Shown: positions 1-12,028, counted from the first letter of the stretch. The stretch is 64,000 nt of DNA from Margaritifera margaritifera (GCA_029931535.1 JAQPZY010001688.1:3155001-3219000), one strand, 5' to 3'. Numbers and translations: made by a program. The notes: generated by a model from the sequence alone, not told the origin.

Positions 1-330
1 CTAAACAGAAAAAATACTGATTTCCTGAGGTCTTGTGACCTAGGAAGAAAAATACTGATTTCCTGAGGTGTTATGACCTAGGAAGAAAAAATACTTATTT
101 CCTAAGGTCTTGTGAGCTGGGAAGAAAAAATACTGATTTCTTGAGGTCTTTTTGACCTAGGAAGGAAAATACTGATTTCCTGAGGTCTTGTGACCTAGGA
201 AGAGAAAATACTGATTTCCTGACATCTTGTGACCTAGAAAGAACAATACTGATTTCCTGAGGACTTTTGAATTAGGAAGAACAATACTGATTTCCTGAGG
301 ACTTGTGACCTAGGATGAAAAATAAATGTT
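1..330. repeat. Satellite array, about 38-39 bp unit (first type)
   Basis: Eight to nine imperfect head-to-tail copies of a unit containing ATACTGATTTCCTGAGG and TTGTGACCTAGGAAGA. The array runs off the left edge of the window, so its full size is unknown. Units differ by point changes and small A-run length changes. Its period nearly equals that of the neighbouring, different satellite at 706-5548. Confidence 0.93.
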
Positions 331-545
331 ACTAAAGATCTATACAAATCTGTAAACAAAATTTCTTCTATAGTTTAAATTTGAGGAATTACCATTCCTG
401 TCAATAAAAATGATGTGGAAGGTTAACCCAAAAGATGATGGACACTTTATTCCTTGTGAGGTACAATATGACTGGAACAGAAAACAAACACCTGATTTAG
501 TTAAATACATTATTTTATTAACTGTAAAATAAGATTAATATCACA

Positions 546-661
546 TTTTGTAGACAATACATTTATTTGTTATTGTTGATCGTATTTACTATTTATTTAG
601 ACCTTTTGTAGACAATACATTTATTTGTTATTGTTGCTCATATTTACTATTTATACAGACC
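546..661. repeat. Two-copy 58-bp tandem duplication
   Basis: The block beginning TTTTGTAGACAATACATTT occurs twice in direct tandem, about 58 bp apart, with a few mismatches. It lies in the AT-rich spacer between the two satellites; nothing else is seen in 331-705. Confidence 0.85.
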
Positions 662-705
662 TTTTGCTCAAACTTTTGTAAAAGCTTCTTGTTTATATGC
701 ATCAG

Positions 706-3700
706 TGTTAGACTGTAATGTGAAATCAGGCCCTGTATTTTCAATGTGAGACTAATGTGAAATCAGGCCCTGTATTTTCAGTGAGAGACTAGTGTGAAAT
801 CAGGCCATTTATTTTCAATGTGAGACTGTAACGTGAAATCAGGCCATGTATTTTTTGTGTGAGACTAATGTGAAATCAGGCCATTTATTTTCAATGTGAG
901 ACTAATGTGAAATCAGGCCCTGTATTTTCAATGAGAGGCTAATGTGACATCAGGCCATTTATTTTCAATGTGAGACTGTAACGTGAAATCAGGCCCTGTA
1001 TTTTTTGTGTGAGACTAATGTGAAATCAGACCCTGTATTTTCACTGTGAGACTAGTGTGAAATTAGGCCCTGTATTTTCAATGTGAGACTGTAATGTGGA
1101 ATCAAGCCCTGTATTTTCAATGTGAGACTGTAATGTGAAATCAGGCCCTGTATTTTCAATGTGAGACTGTAATGCAAAATCAGTTCCTGTATTTTCAATG
1201 TGAGACTGTAATGCAAAATCAGTTCCTGTATTTTCAGTGTGAGACTGTAATGCAAAATCAGTTCCTGTATTTTCAATGTGAGACTGTAATGCAAAATCAG
1301 GCCCAGTATTTTCAATGTGAGACTGTAATGTGAAATCAGTTCCTGTATTTTCAGTGTGAGACTGTAATGCAAAATCAGTTCCTGTATTTCAATGTGAGAC
1401 TGTAATGTGAAATCAGGTCCTGTATTTTAAATGTGAGACTGTAATGTGAAATCAGGTCCTGTATTTTCAATGTGAGACTGTAATGCAAAATCAGTTCCTG
1501 TATTTTCAGTGTGAGACTGTAATGCAAAATCAGTTCCTGTATTTTCAATGTGAGACTGTAATGTGAAATCAGTTCCTGTATTTTCAGTGTGAGACTGTAA
1601 TGCGAAATCAGTTCCTGTATTTTCAATGTGAGACTGTAATGCGAAATCAGGTCCTGTATTTCAATGTGAGAAAGTAATGTGAAATCAGGTCCTGTATTTT
1701 AAATGTGAGACTATAATGTGAAATCAGGTCCTGTATTTTCAATGTGAGACTGTAATGTGAAATCAGGCCCTGTATTTTCAATGTGAGACTGTAATGCAAA
1801 ATCAGTTCCTGTATTTTCAATGTGAGATTGTAATGCAAAATCAGGCCCTGTATTTTCAATGTTAGACTGTAATGCAAAATCAGGCCCTGTATTTTCAATG
1901 TGAGACTGTAATGCAAAATCAGGTCCTGTATTTTAAATGTGAGACTGTAATGTGAAATCAGGTCCTGTTTTTTAAATGTGAGACTGTAATGCAAAATCAG
2001 TTCCTGTATTTTCAGTGTGAGACTGTAATGCAAAATCAGGTCCTGTATTTTCAATGTGAGACTGTAATGTGAAATCAGTTCCTGTATTTTCAGTGTGAGA
2101 CTGTAATGCAAAATCAGTTCCTGTATTTTCAATGTGAGACTGTAATGCGAAATCAGGTCCTGTATTTCAATGTGAGACTGTAATGTGAAATCAGGTCCTG
2201 TATTTTAAATGTGAGACTGTAATGTGAAATCAGGTCCTGTATTTTAAATGTGAGACTGTAATGTGAAATCAGGCCCTGTATTTTCAATGTGAGGCTGTAA
2301 TGCAAAATCAGTTCCTGTATTTTCAATGTGAGACTGTAATGCAAAATCAGGCCCTGTATTTTCAATGTGAGACTGTAATGCAAAATCAGACCCTGTATTT
2401 TCAATGTGAGAATGTAATGCAAAATCAGGTCCTGTATTTTCAATGTGAGACTGTAATGCAAAATCAGGTCCTGTATTTTCAATGTAAGACTGTAATGCAA
2501 AATCAGACCCTGTATTTTCAATGTGAGACTGTAATGCAAAATCAGACCCTGTATTTTCAATGTGAGACTGTAATGCAAAATCAGACCCTGTATTTTCAAT
2601 GAGTGACAGTAATGCAAAATCAGACCCTGTATTTTCGATGTGAGACTGTAATGCAAAATCAGACCCTGTATTTTCAATGTGAGACTGTAATGCAAAATCA
2701 GACCCTGTATTTTCAATGAGTGACAGTAATGTAAAATCAGACCCTGTATTTTCAATGTGTGACTGTAATGCAAAATCAGGTCCTGTATTTTCAATGTGAG
2801 ACTGTAATGCAAAATCAGACCCTGTATTTTCAATGTGAGACTGTAATGCAAAATCAGACCCTGTATTTTCAATGTGTGACTGTAATGCAAAATCAGACCC
2901 TGTATTTTCAAGACCCTGTATTTTCAATGTGAGACTGTAATGCAAAATCAGACCCTGTATTTTCAATGTGAGACTGTAATGCAAAATCAGTTCCTGTATT
3001 TTCAATGTGAGACTGTAATGCAAAATCAGTTCCTGTATTTTCAATGTGAGACTGTAATGCAAAATCAGACCCTGTATTTTCAATGAGTGACAGTAATGCA
3101 AAATCAGACCCTGTATTTTCAATGTGTGACTGTAATGCAAAATCAGGTCCTGTATTTTCAATGTGTGACTGTAATGCAAAATCAGACCCTGTATTTTCAA
3201 GACCCTGTATTTTCAATGTGAGACTGTAATGCAAAATCAGACCCTGTATTTTCAATGTGAGACTGTAATGCAAAATCAGTTCCTGTATTTTCAATGTGAG
3301 ACTGTAATGCAAAATCAGTTCCTGTATTTTCAATGTGAGACTGTAATGCAAAATCAGACCCTGTATTTTCAATGTGTGACTGTAATGCAAAATCAGACCC
3401 TGTATTTTCAATGTGTGACTGTAATGCAAAATCAGTTCCTGTATTTTCAATGTGTGACTGTAATGCAAAATCAGACCCTGTATTTTCAATGTGAGACTGT
3501 AATGCAAAATCAGTTCCTGTATTTTCAATGTGTGACTGTAATGCAAAATCAGACCCTGTATTTTCAATGTGAGACTCTAATGCAAAATCAGACCCTGTAT
3601 TTTCAATGTGAGACTGTAATGCAAAATCAGACCCTGTATTTTCAATGTGAGACTGTAATGCAAAATCAGGTCCTGTATTTTCAATGTGAGACTGTAATGC

Positions 3701-5548
3701 AAAATCAGTTCCTGTATTTTCAATGTGTGACTGTAATGCAAAATCAGACCCTGTATTTTCAATGTGTGACCGTAATGCAAAATCAGACCCTGTATTTTCA
3801 ATGTGTGACTGTAATGCAAAATCAGACCCTGTATTTTCAATGTGTGACTGTAATGCAAAATCAGGCCCTGTATTTTCAATGTGAGACTGTAATGCAAAAT
3901 CAGACCCTGTATTTTCAATGTGAGACTGTAATGCAAAATCAGACCCTGTATTTTCAATGTGAGACAGTAATGCAAAATCAGGCCCTGTATTTTCAATGTG
4001 AGACTGTAATGCAAAATCAGACCCTGTATTTTCAATGTGTGACTGTAATGCAAAATCAGGCCCTGTATTTTCAATGTGAGACTGTAATGCAAAATCAGAC
4101 CCTGTATTTTCAATGTGTGACTGTAATGCAAAATCAGGCCCTGTATTTTCAATGTGAGACTGTAATGCAAAATCAGACCCTGTATTTTCAATGTGAGACT
4201 GTAATGCAAAATCAGACCCTGTATTTTCAATGTGAGACAGTAATGCAAAATCAGGCCCTGTATTTTCAATGTGTGACTGTAATGCAAAATCAGGCCCTGT
4301 ATTTTCAATGTGTGACTGTAATGCAAAATCAGACCCTGTATTTTCAATGTGTGACTGTAATGCAAAATCAGACCCTGTATTTTCAATGTGTGACTGTAGT
4401 GCAGCCCTGTATTTTCAATGTGTGACTGTAATGCAAAATCAGACCCTGTATTTTCAATGTGTGACTGTAATGCAAAATCAGGTCCTGTATTTTCAATGTG
4501 TGACTGTAATGCTAAATCAGGCCCTGTATTTCAATGTGAGACTGTAATGCAAAATCAGGTCCTGTATTTTCAATGTGTGACTGTAATGCTAAATCAGGCC
4601 CTGTATTTTCAATGTGAGACTGTAATGCAAAATCAGGCCCTGTATTTTCAATGTGTGACTGTAATGCAAAATCAGGCCCTGTATTTTCAATGTGTGACTG
4701 TAATGCAAAATCAGACCCTGTATTTTCAATGTGTGACTGTAATGCAAAGTCAGACCCTGTATTTTCAATGTGAGACTGTAATGCAAAATCAGACCCTGTA
4801 TTTTCAATGTGTGACTGTAATGCAAAATCAGGCCCTGTATTTTCAATGTGTGACTTTAATGCAAAATCAGGCCCTGTATTTTCAATGTGTGACTGTAATG
4901 CAAAATCAGGCCCTGTATTTTCAATGTGAGACTGTAATGCAAAATCAGACCCTGTATTTTCAATGTGTGACTGTAATGCAAAATCAGACCCTGTATTTTC
5001 AATGTGTGACTGTAATGCAAAATCAGGCCCTGTATTTTCAATGTGAGACTGTAATGCAAAATCAGGCCCTGTATTTTCAATGTGTGACTGTAATGCAAAA
5101 TCAGGCCCTGTATTTTCAATGTGTGACTGTAATGCAAAATCAGACCCTGTATTTTCAATGTGTGACTGTAATGCAAAATCAGGTCCTGTATTTTCAATGT
5201 GTGACTGTAATGCTAAATCAGACCCTGTATTTTCAATGTGTGACTGTAATGCAAAATCAGGTCCTGTATTTTCAATGTGTGACTGTAATGCAAAATCAGG
5301 CCCTGTATTTTCAATGTGTGACTGTAATGCAAAATCAGGTCCTGTATTTTCAATGTGAGACTGTAATGCAAAATCAGGCCCTGTATTTTCAATGTGTGAC
5401 TGTAATGCAAAATCAGGCCCTGTATTTTCAATGTGTGACTGTAATGCAAAATCAGACCCTGTATTTTCAATGTGTGACTGTAATGCAAAATCAGGCCCTG
5501 TATTTTCAATGTGAGACTGTAATGCAAAATCAGGCCCTGTATTTTCAA
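706..5548. repeat. 39-bp satellite array, roughly 124 units
   Basis: Unit core TGTAATGCAAAATCAG followed by two variable bases and CCTGTATTTTCAATGTG. Left-edge units (706-1080) are shorter (36-37 bp, GACTAATGTG instead of GACTGTAATG) and more divergent; units further right are nearly identical and exactly 39 bp. Recurrent variants mix along the array: GTGAGACTG versus GTGTGACTG, AATGTGAAATC versus AATGCAAAATC, and TT, GA, GG or GT before CCTG. A truncated 17-bp unit recurs at 2909 and 3199, exactly 290 bp apart (7 x 39 + 17), marking a higher-order duplication. Because 39 is a multiple of three and the unit lacks stops in several frames, both strands show long open frames of 13-residue repeats; I treat these as non-coding. 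Confidence 0.97.
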
Positions 5549-6175
5549 GGCTTTTTAAAACAAAACTGACGCTCAGGCTTAAAGTCAGAAAATGTTGACC
5601 CAAGATTCTATAAGTTTGAGTAGAATAAAGTTTGAGTCCAAAAACATTCAGGATTTTCTCTATTAGCATGTTAAATTTCAATAATATAGATTTACTACAA
5701 GTATCCTATCCAAATTTGGAATTATAAGCTGAGTTTGAATTTCATGCTCAAAATGTGTTTAGAATCTGGGGCTAGGTCTCTCATTTTTTAATACAGAATT
5801 TACCAATTTCATTGATAATTGTTGCTAACATATTATTAATGACATTTGCCAGTGTTAGAACCTTGCACTTAAATTCACATTTTGTCATTATAATCCTTTG
5901 TTTGTTTGGTTCTCTTAGATACATTAGACATTTTTTGAACATGTCAGCAAGATCCATTTTTAAATTACACATTGAGTAGTACATATACCTAAGGTTATTT
6001 ATAAGTTTGCATAAAGATTATTATTACAATATTTTGTAAGAAAAGTCAGATTCTTGTCATGAAATAATGGGTAAATTTAATCTGTAATGTGAACAGAGAG
6101 TTCACATTTCATTTAGTTTAATAGATTACTCTGGTTGATTTACATTACACAAGAGGAGTAATGATTATTTAGAGA
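5549..6175. other. AT-rich spacer, no feature recognised
   Basis: Single-copy-looking sequence between the 39-bp satellite and the 48-bp array. Only short open frames without recognisable content. Confidence 0.6.
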
Positions 6176-6420
6176 CCATTGGAATCAAATACAACTGATT
6201 GTAGTTAATAACCCTATTGTTTTCCATTGGAATCAAATACAACTGATTGTAGTTAATAACCCTATTGTTTTCCATTGGAATCAAATACAGCTGGTTGTTG
6301 TTAATAACCCTATTGTTTTCCATTGGAATCAAATACAGCTGGTTGTTGTTAATAACCCTATTGATTTCCATTGGAATCAAATACAGCTGGTTGTAGTTAA
6401 TAACTCTGTTGTTTTCCAAC
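6176..6420. repeat. 48-bp tandem array, left part (about 5 units)
   Basis: Units of exactly 48 bp containing CCATTGGAATCAAATACA and TAGTTAATAACCCTATTG start at about 6176, 6224, 6272, 6320 and 6368. The same unit resumes in the same orientation at 8066, so this is one array split by the element at 6425-8065. Confidence 0.93.
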
Positions 6421-6424
6421 AGAA

Positions 6425-8065
6425 CAGGGCTGATCATATCCCATAGCCAGATGTCCTGGATTATTCATTTTCGAAGTTGGACAAGTAAAATTTTCCAAGG
6501 CACTAGTCTGGGACAAGTGCTTTTCTCCTGTTTTAAAACAAGTCAGGTAAGTGCTAATTTTCATACTTTAATCACTTTATCTACCTTTATTTGGCCATTC
6601 ATGCCCTCTGGGCATACTGAATGCTTGAATCTGTTTCCATTTATTCACTCTCATCCAGTGGTACTACAGTAAGTGGTCATGCGCGAGTGCTATTACTGCT
6701 TGACAGCATATTGGGCGAAGCGACCAGATTATCAGCCAACCAAAACACTTCAAACAAAACAAATCCAGTATGATTAATTAGCAGTGTTATAAACAATCTT
6801 GTTTTATTGTGTTTACTCAACCCAGATATTCGCGAGTGGATTACCCTTTGATTTCAATACACAGAGTCAATGCAATGAAATTAGCAAAAGGCACTTTACC
6901 GACATAAGTGTATATTTCCTTTATGAACTAATTCAATGACAGTAATGAGTCTTTAATTTTTTTAATTGAGAATAGAGAGGTTTGACTTTAACTTGTTACA
7001 TTGTGTTTTAAGCAAAACAATGCTAAAGGAGCGGTCTGTGTTTGCATTTAAATGACAAAATGTATGTTATGATCACTTCAGTAGAAGAAGTTGACAAGCG
7101 AGGTGATCTTTTCTATTTGGCTAAAATGAGTTTACTAAATTATTTTTGCAAGGAAGATCATAAGGACGATTCAGAGAAGGAAACTTTACGTGAAAGTAAA
7201 GGGATAAAATGTAAGGCTGCCACTCAGTCTGAGGTAACTATTTCGTCAAAGAGACATAAGCCAGACTCTCTAGCAGCAAAAAATGTCAAATATGATACTA
7301 CTAAGAGACAAATAAATTTTCAGCCGCATTGGGATGATAATTATCCATGGGTTGAATTCATTGACTCTGAAGGAAAGATATTTTGCAGTTATTGCAAACA
7401 ATATCCCATACTGGCATGGGTTGGAAATTTACCCAGTGTATTTGTCAATGGAACTGACAAATTCAGGATTTAATCAACCAAGTCTCATGTCAGTTCTGGA
7501 CCTCACAAGGCATGACACTAGAGAGCATGGGCATACAATTCCTGAAGTTAGAATTGCTCATACTCTACTAGGAAAGGCCATTTAAAAAAACAAAATGAGA
7601 ATGAAATGAAAAAATATAAAATGAGAGCTCTCTTTAACACAGTCTACACCCTAACTTAATGCGGAAAACCATTTTCTGCTATGGAAATGCTGTGTGCTCT
7701 CCAGGAGAAGAACCATGCTTATCTTGGTGTTAATTATAAGAACAGACTTAGGGCAAAGTCTGAATTCCAGTAAATTATTGTCCATTCTTGCTGATGGAAG
7801 TACTGATACTACCTTATCAGAGCAAGAAATAGTGTATACAAGATACCTTGACAATAAAAGAACTAAAAAATAAGCCCTTTGAAGAAATAATCATGTTCTA
7901 CGTTATTTCATTTGCTTTTAATATGGATGAAAAATGCATACATATTATTGAATCTAGGCAAGAAATTTACATTTTAGGACAAGTCAAAATTTAGGTGGGA
8001 CAAGTGAATTTCTGAAACCACTTGTCCTGGACAAGTGCTTAAACAACAAAAATTTGATCAGTCCT
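6425..8065 (+). mobile_element. hAT-like DNA transposon relic inserted in the 48-bp array
   Basis: The sequence between the two halves of the 48-bp array begins CAGGGCTGATCA and ends TGATCAGTCCTG, so the termini are 12-bp inverted repeats with one mismatch. CAGG-type termini are usual for hAT elements. The flanking 8-mers CAACAGAA (left) and TATTGGAA (right) both resemble the array's own CATTGGAA, as expected of a decayed 8-bp target-site duplication. The element carries the broken hAT-type transposase at 7042-7873. About 1.64 kb; inactive as it stands. Confidence 0.72.
7042..7873 (+). pseudogene. Broken hAT-type transposase (TTF-type zinc finger), N-terminal part
   Basis: The open frame 7042-7473 contains, from an in-frame Met at 7126, the MSLLNYF start typical of the C17orf113/ZNF862/ZMYM6-like branch of hAT-derived proteins. 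It then has a TTF-type zinc-finger region (WDDNYPWVEF, then FCSYCKQYP near 7381, then FVNGTDKFRI). A TAA at 7471-7473 follows directly, but the same frame continues with family-like sequence (STKSHVSSGPHK, then LFNTVYTL, then ALQEKNHAYLGVNYKNRLR), interrupted by several stops. After a frameshift near 7770 the hallmark ADGSTD...EQEIVYTRY appears at about 7790-7850 and ends at a stop at 7871-7873. The catalytic core and C-terminal dimerisation domain are not found downstream. At least five in-frame stops and one frameshift make it a relic. The family assignment rests on motifs only. Confidence 0.8.
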
Positions 8066-8510
8066 GTATTGGAATCAAATACAAACTGAGTGTAATAAAT
8101 AACCCAATTGTTTTGCACTGGAATTGGATATTATTGATTGTAGTTAATAACCCTATTGTTTTCCATTGGAATCAAATACAACTGAATGTAGTTAATAACC
8201 CTATTGTTTTCCATTGGAATCAAATACAACTGATTGTAGTTAATAATCCTATTGATTTCCATTGGAATCAAATACATACTGATAGTAGTTAATAACCCTA
8301 TTGTTTTCCACTGGAATCAAATACAACTGAATGTAGTTAATAACCCTATTGTTTTCCATTGGAATCAAATACAACTGATTGTAGTTAATAATCCTATTGA
8401 TTTCCATTGGAATCAAATACATACTGATAGTAGTTAATAACCCTATTGTTTTCCATTGGAATCAAATACATACTGATAGTAGTTCATAATCCTATTGTTT
8501 TCCATTGTAA
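8066..8510. repeat. 48-bp tandem array, right part (about 9 units)
   Basis: Continuation of the array at 6176-6420, same unit and orientation. Unit variants (ACTGATTGTAG, ACTGAATGTAG, ATACTGATAGTAG) recur in a repeating order at 8200-8440, which suggests a multi-unit higher-order duplication. Confidence 0.93.
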
Positions 8511-9639
8511 AATTGGTACAAATTTGCAATAAAGTAAACTCTTGCACTCTGTGTCAGCAAATTATGAAACAAGCTTAGAGATAATACACTGATACTTTCA
8601 TAAAATAGCCACCAATGGGACCAAAAAGTTTTGCCTGTTTTATTGAGTGGACAAGTTTAGAGAAGTTATATTAATGCTGCAAGGAATTCCATGGGGTACC
8701 AGAGTATGTGATCAGTCTACAGAGGAGTCAAAAATGAAAGCAATTCAACTAAACGAAAAGAGGTAGAGTTCTGTGATTATTTCTGAGAAATAAACATCAT
8801 GAATTATACATTCTGCAGCAATGGGAAAATAGAATGGATGAAAAATGCTAGTTAAGCCACATGTTTGTACCATGAATTTATTGACAAAGTTTTCAAATGG
8901 TTTTGCACCATGATTGATGACTATTTGCAATTATTTTCAATAACATTACTATAAGTTATATCACATTGATTCCATAATATGCATGTGATTTTTAGATGAA
9001 AATATTAAATATTTAAAAATTATGCCTTTCTTACTTTATATGTAATTATCACTGACATCTGTGATCCTCCTTTAGAAAGGCTTACCCCTCTTATAAGGTC
9101 ACTTTACTGCCACAGACCACTGTACACCTGACAAAAATTAAATGCACAGTCATCTTGGATGAAAATGAAGGTGTCAGACATTTTATGGAATATATTTGAC
9201 CTATGCCATTCAATTTGCAGTCAGTTTTCACTACACAGCTATGAAATAACCATGAACTTTTCCAAGTTTGCTCTGGATTTTTGTGGTTTGATCTGGATTT
9301 TCCTGGTTTGCTCTGGATTTATCTGCTCTTTCTCTTGACATCTAATATGTACATATCGTAGCTTGTGGAAGACAAATAATTACAGACTTGGTAACTTTTA
9401 TTGTCAAAATGTATTTACAAGAAAATTTTGAATAAATAGTGTTTTGAAAAAATCAATTATTAAATAAAACATTTTTTTTTAAATTAAAAAACATTGGCTT
9501 TCTCAGAGATCAACAGATCAGCAGCTGTTCTCAAAGTTATAGACCACAAATGCATTTTCCATGTTGCCTAGACGAATTGAACTATTTGAATTTTCATTAA
9601 ATAAGGAGCATATTATTATTATAATTTCTACATCTGGTC
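8511..9639. other. AT-rich spacer with one tiny tandem repeat
   Basis: No gene recognised. At about 9262-9335 there are three imperfect copies of a unit around TTTGCTCTGGATTT. The rest looks single-copy. Confidence 0.55.
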
Positions 9640-10507
9640 AGGACAGTATTCTTGTAAGGGGTAACAGATAGTATCTGCTCATGGCAGTACTCTTGTAAAG
9701 GGTAACAGATAGTATCTGCTCATGGCAGTACTCTTGTAAAGGGTAACTATGCTTAATGCAGTACTCTTGTAAAGTACTCTTGTAAAGGGTAACAGTATCT
9801 TCTCATGGCAGTACTCTTCTAAAGGGTAACAGTATCAGCTCAGAACATTACTCTTGTAAAGGGTAACAGATAGTATCTTCTCATGGCAGTACTCTTCTAA
9901 AGGGTAACAGTATCTTCACATGGCAGTACTCTTGTAAAGGGTTACAGTATCTGCTCATGGCAGTACTCTTGTAAAGGGTAACAGCTAGTATCTGCTCATG
10001 GCAGTACTCTTGTAAAGGGTAATATAGTATCTTCACATGGCAATACTCTTGTAAAGGGTAACATAGTATCTGCTCATGGCAGTACTCTTGTAAATGGTAA
10101 CTATCTTTTCATGGCAATACTCTTGTAAAGGGTAACAGTATCTGCTCATGGCAGTACTCTTGTAAATGGTAACAGTATCTTCTCATGGCAGTACTCTTGT
10201 AAAGGGTAACAGTATCTGTTCACAACAGTACTCTTGTAAAGGGTAACAGTAGTATCTTATGGCAGTACTCTTGTAAAGGGTAACAGTATCTTCTCATGGC
10301 AATACTCTTGTAAAGGGTAACAGTATCTGCTCATGGCAGTACTCTTGTAAAGGGTAACAGTATAGTATCTTATGGCAGTACTCTTGTAAAGGGTAACAGA
10401 TAGTATCTGCTCATGCATTACTCTTGTAAATGGTAACATAGTATCTTTTCATGACTACTCTTGTAAAGGGTAACAGATAGTATCTGCTTATGGCAGTACT
10501 CTTGTAA
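9640..10507. repeat. 37-41 bp tandem array, about two dozen units
   Basis: Imperfect units of GGCAGTACTCTTGTAAAGG followed by GTAACAG, an optional ATAG, and TATCTGCTCAT. Length differences come mostly from presence or absence of the ATAG block; one 14-bp partial unit lies near 9770. Ends in a short AAT run at about 10506. Confidence 0.95.
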
Positions 10508-10590
10508 TAATAATAATAATGAGGACTTTGTATAGCACCTAATCTTTAGAAGCTCTAAGCACTTTACAACATTAGATAACACCTAAAACA
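10506..10590. repeat. AAT run plus dispersed TATAGCACCTAA...GCACTTTACAA motif
   Basis: An (AAT)n run is followed by GACTTTGTATAGCACCTAA and, about 20 bases on, CTAAGCACTTTACAA. I recall closely similar TATAGCGC...AGCGCTTTAC stretches being scattered through marine invertebrate genomes. The two half-motifs are partly complementary and could pair. Confidence 0.5.
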
Positions 10591-11280
10591 TATATAATGA
10601 TATGATTACGAAAAACAAACACCATGAAATTAGAAAACAAAAACATGCTGAAAATAGTTAAGCTAAGGAAACAAAAATTATTAAGTCTTTAGGTCTATTG
10701 TAAAAGGATAGTAACCTTGAAGAAAAGTGTAATAAATTGGCGCAGATAAGGACAACAATTTTCTACATTCAATTTGATGCCATTAAATGGAAGCATAACA
10801 AACCTGATGGCAGTCAGTTGATATACATTGTTGAACTGATTAAGACTTTTGCATTACCACCAAGTAATGATCAACACCCACTACTCTTTTGTGATACCAT
10901 ATACAACACAGTTTACTTCTTTCCTGTTGGAATGTAGTACTTCGTTTGAAATGTATGTATATATCTATGTGTTAGCATTTAATGGCACCTCAGCACAATA
11001 ATGGCTATATGGTGCCAATTAAAAGTAAGTTGTAAAAATGAAGAATTGCACAAAAGCTTTAGGAAGACAAATCTTTTCATATAAATGTCAACATGAAGTA
11101 CTACAAGATTAAAAATCAGAGGTAAAGATGATACAGTTCTGTAAAATGTATATAAAGAAAGTAAAGGTACAAAGTATAAAATCTTAAAACGTGGGTATAT
11201 CATTTGAGCAAATGCATGATGGGAAATATCTTGAGTGTGACATCTACATATTAGATGAAATATGAGATTTTCAGTATGTT
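10591..11280. other. No feature recognised
   Basis: AT-rich sequence with a 66-codon open frame (10737-10937) that shows no motif I recognise and no supporting context. Confidence 0.5.
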
Positions 11281-11530
11281 ATATCAGCATCGGTTTTTCA
11301 CAAAAGCACTTGTCATTATCACATGTAGAATGGTTCTAAATGACAATGGTGCCAATTTGGCATGCAGCATGACCACTGTAGCATTCTAGAAAATCTAATT
11401 GCAACTTCTCATGAAATGTGGGTCATATTCATATGGGGTTTTGGCTTAAAGAATTTTTCTGACATGTAGATGTTCCTAAATGGAAATAGTGCCGATCTGA
11501 CATCCGACATAGCTGCCATGCAATACACGG
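11281..11530 (+). repeat. Degenerate tandem family C, about 1.5 units
   Basis: Contains TGGTTCTAAATGACAATGG then TGCCAATTTGGCATGCAGCA, repeated as GTTCCTAAATGGAAATAG then GTGCCGATCTGACATCC. The same family fills about 60000-61030. Confidence 0.72.
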
Positions 11531-11640
11531 CTCACTATCCTGTAGTTACTGATTTTGTCAACGGATCACTAGAACCCATCCAGCACTAACCCGTTGGAAC
11601 TATGAAAATTACCGCCGGTCGCTATCATAACAGTTAAGAA

Positions 11641-12028
11641 CACAGGGGCTCATATAGTTGCTTACAATTTACCTATACACATGTACTATGCATATAATAA
11701 TAACAAGCTTATTATTATTATATGGAGGCCCCAGGTGGCTGAGTGGTCTAAGGCACTCACCTTTACAGATCACTAACACATTTCACCTGTCCGCTTGAGT
11801 TCAAGCCTCGGCTTGACCAATGTGGGTATGTGAGAAAGCTTGCCAGTAGCTTCCTGTGGGTTGGTGGTTCTTCCAAGGGTCTACCTGGGTTCTTCCTCCA
11901 TCAAATATACTGGCCACGATGTATAGCCTATCATGTACTGAACAATGGTGTTAAACTCCACAAAAAACAAACACATTATTATTATGTATAGTACATGTGT
12001 ATAGGTAAATTGTAAGCAACTATATGAG
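11641..12028. repeat. Palindromic element split by a SINE
   Basis: The left arm 11641-11691 (CACAGGGGCTCATATAGTTG then CTTACAATTTACCTATACAC) and the right arm about 11986-12028 (GTACATGTGTATAGGTAAAT then TGTAAGCAACTATATGAG) are near-perfect reverse complements. An intact relative of the same palindrome lies at 50304-50399. Here the centre has been opened by the SINE at 11722-11974. Confidence 0.85.
11722..11974 (+). mobile_element. tRNA-derived SINE, copy 1
   Basis: The head has a tRNA-like internal promoter: box A-like TGGCTGAGTGGTCTAAGGC and box B-like GAGTTCAAGCCTC. The body contains GTGAGAAAGCTTGCCAGTAG and GGGTTCTTCCTCCATCAAAT, and the tail is GGTGTTAAACTCCACAAAAA. Flanking direct repeats ATTATTATTAT at 11711-11721 and 11975-11985 fit a target-site duplication, though simple sequence weakens that. 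The second copy at 55239-55471 matches along its length in the opposite orientation. Confidence 0.85.

Noticed and set aside
706..5548. CRISPR-like array
   Set aside because: The repeats are contiguous with no unique spacers, and the surrounding sequence is clearly eukaryotic.
1052..5681. Long open frames on both strands across 1-5.7 kb as genes for 13-residue-repeat proteins
   Set aside because: They are read-through of a 39-bp satellite in several frames on both strands; there is no unique, conserved or start-context support, and unit variants do not favour one frame.
8035..8437. Open frames of 61-90 codons at 6165-6437 and 8035-8437
   Set aside because: Products of the 48-bp tandem array (48 is divisible by three), not genes.
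11722..11830. A tRNA gene at the start of the SINE
   Set aside because: Box A and box B are present but the acceptor and anticodon stems do not pair properly, and the sequence continues into a SINE body found again at 55.2-55.5 kb.
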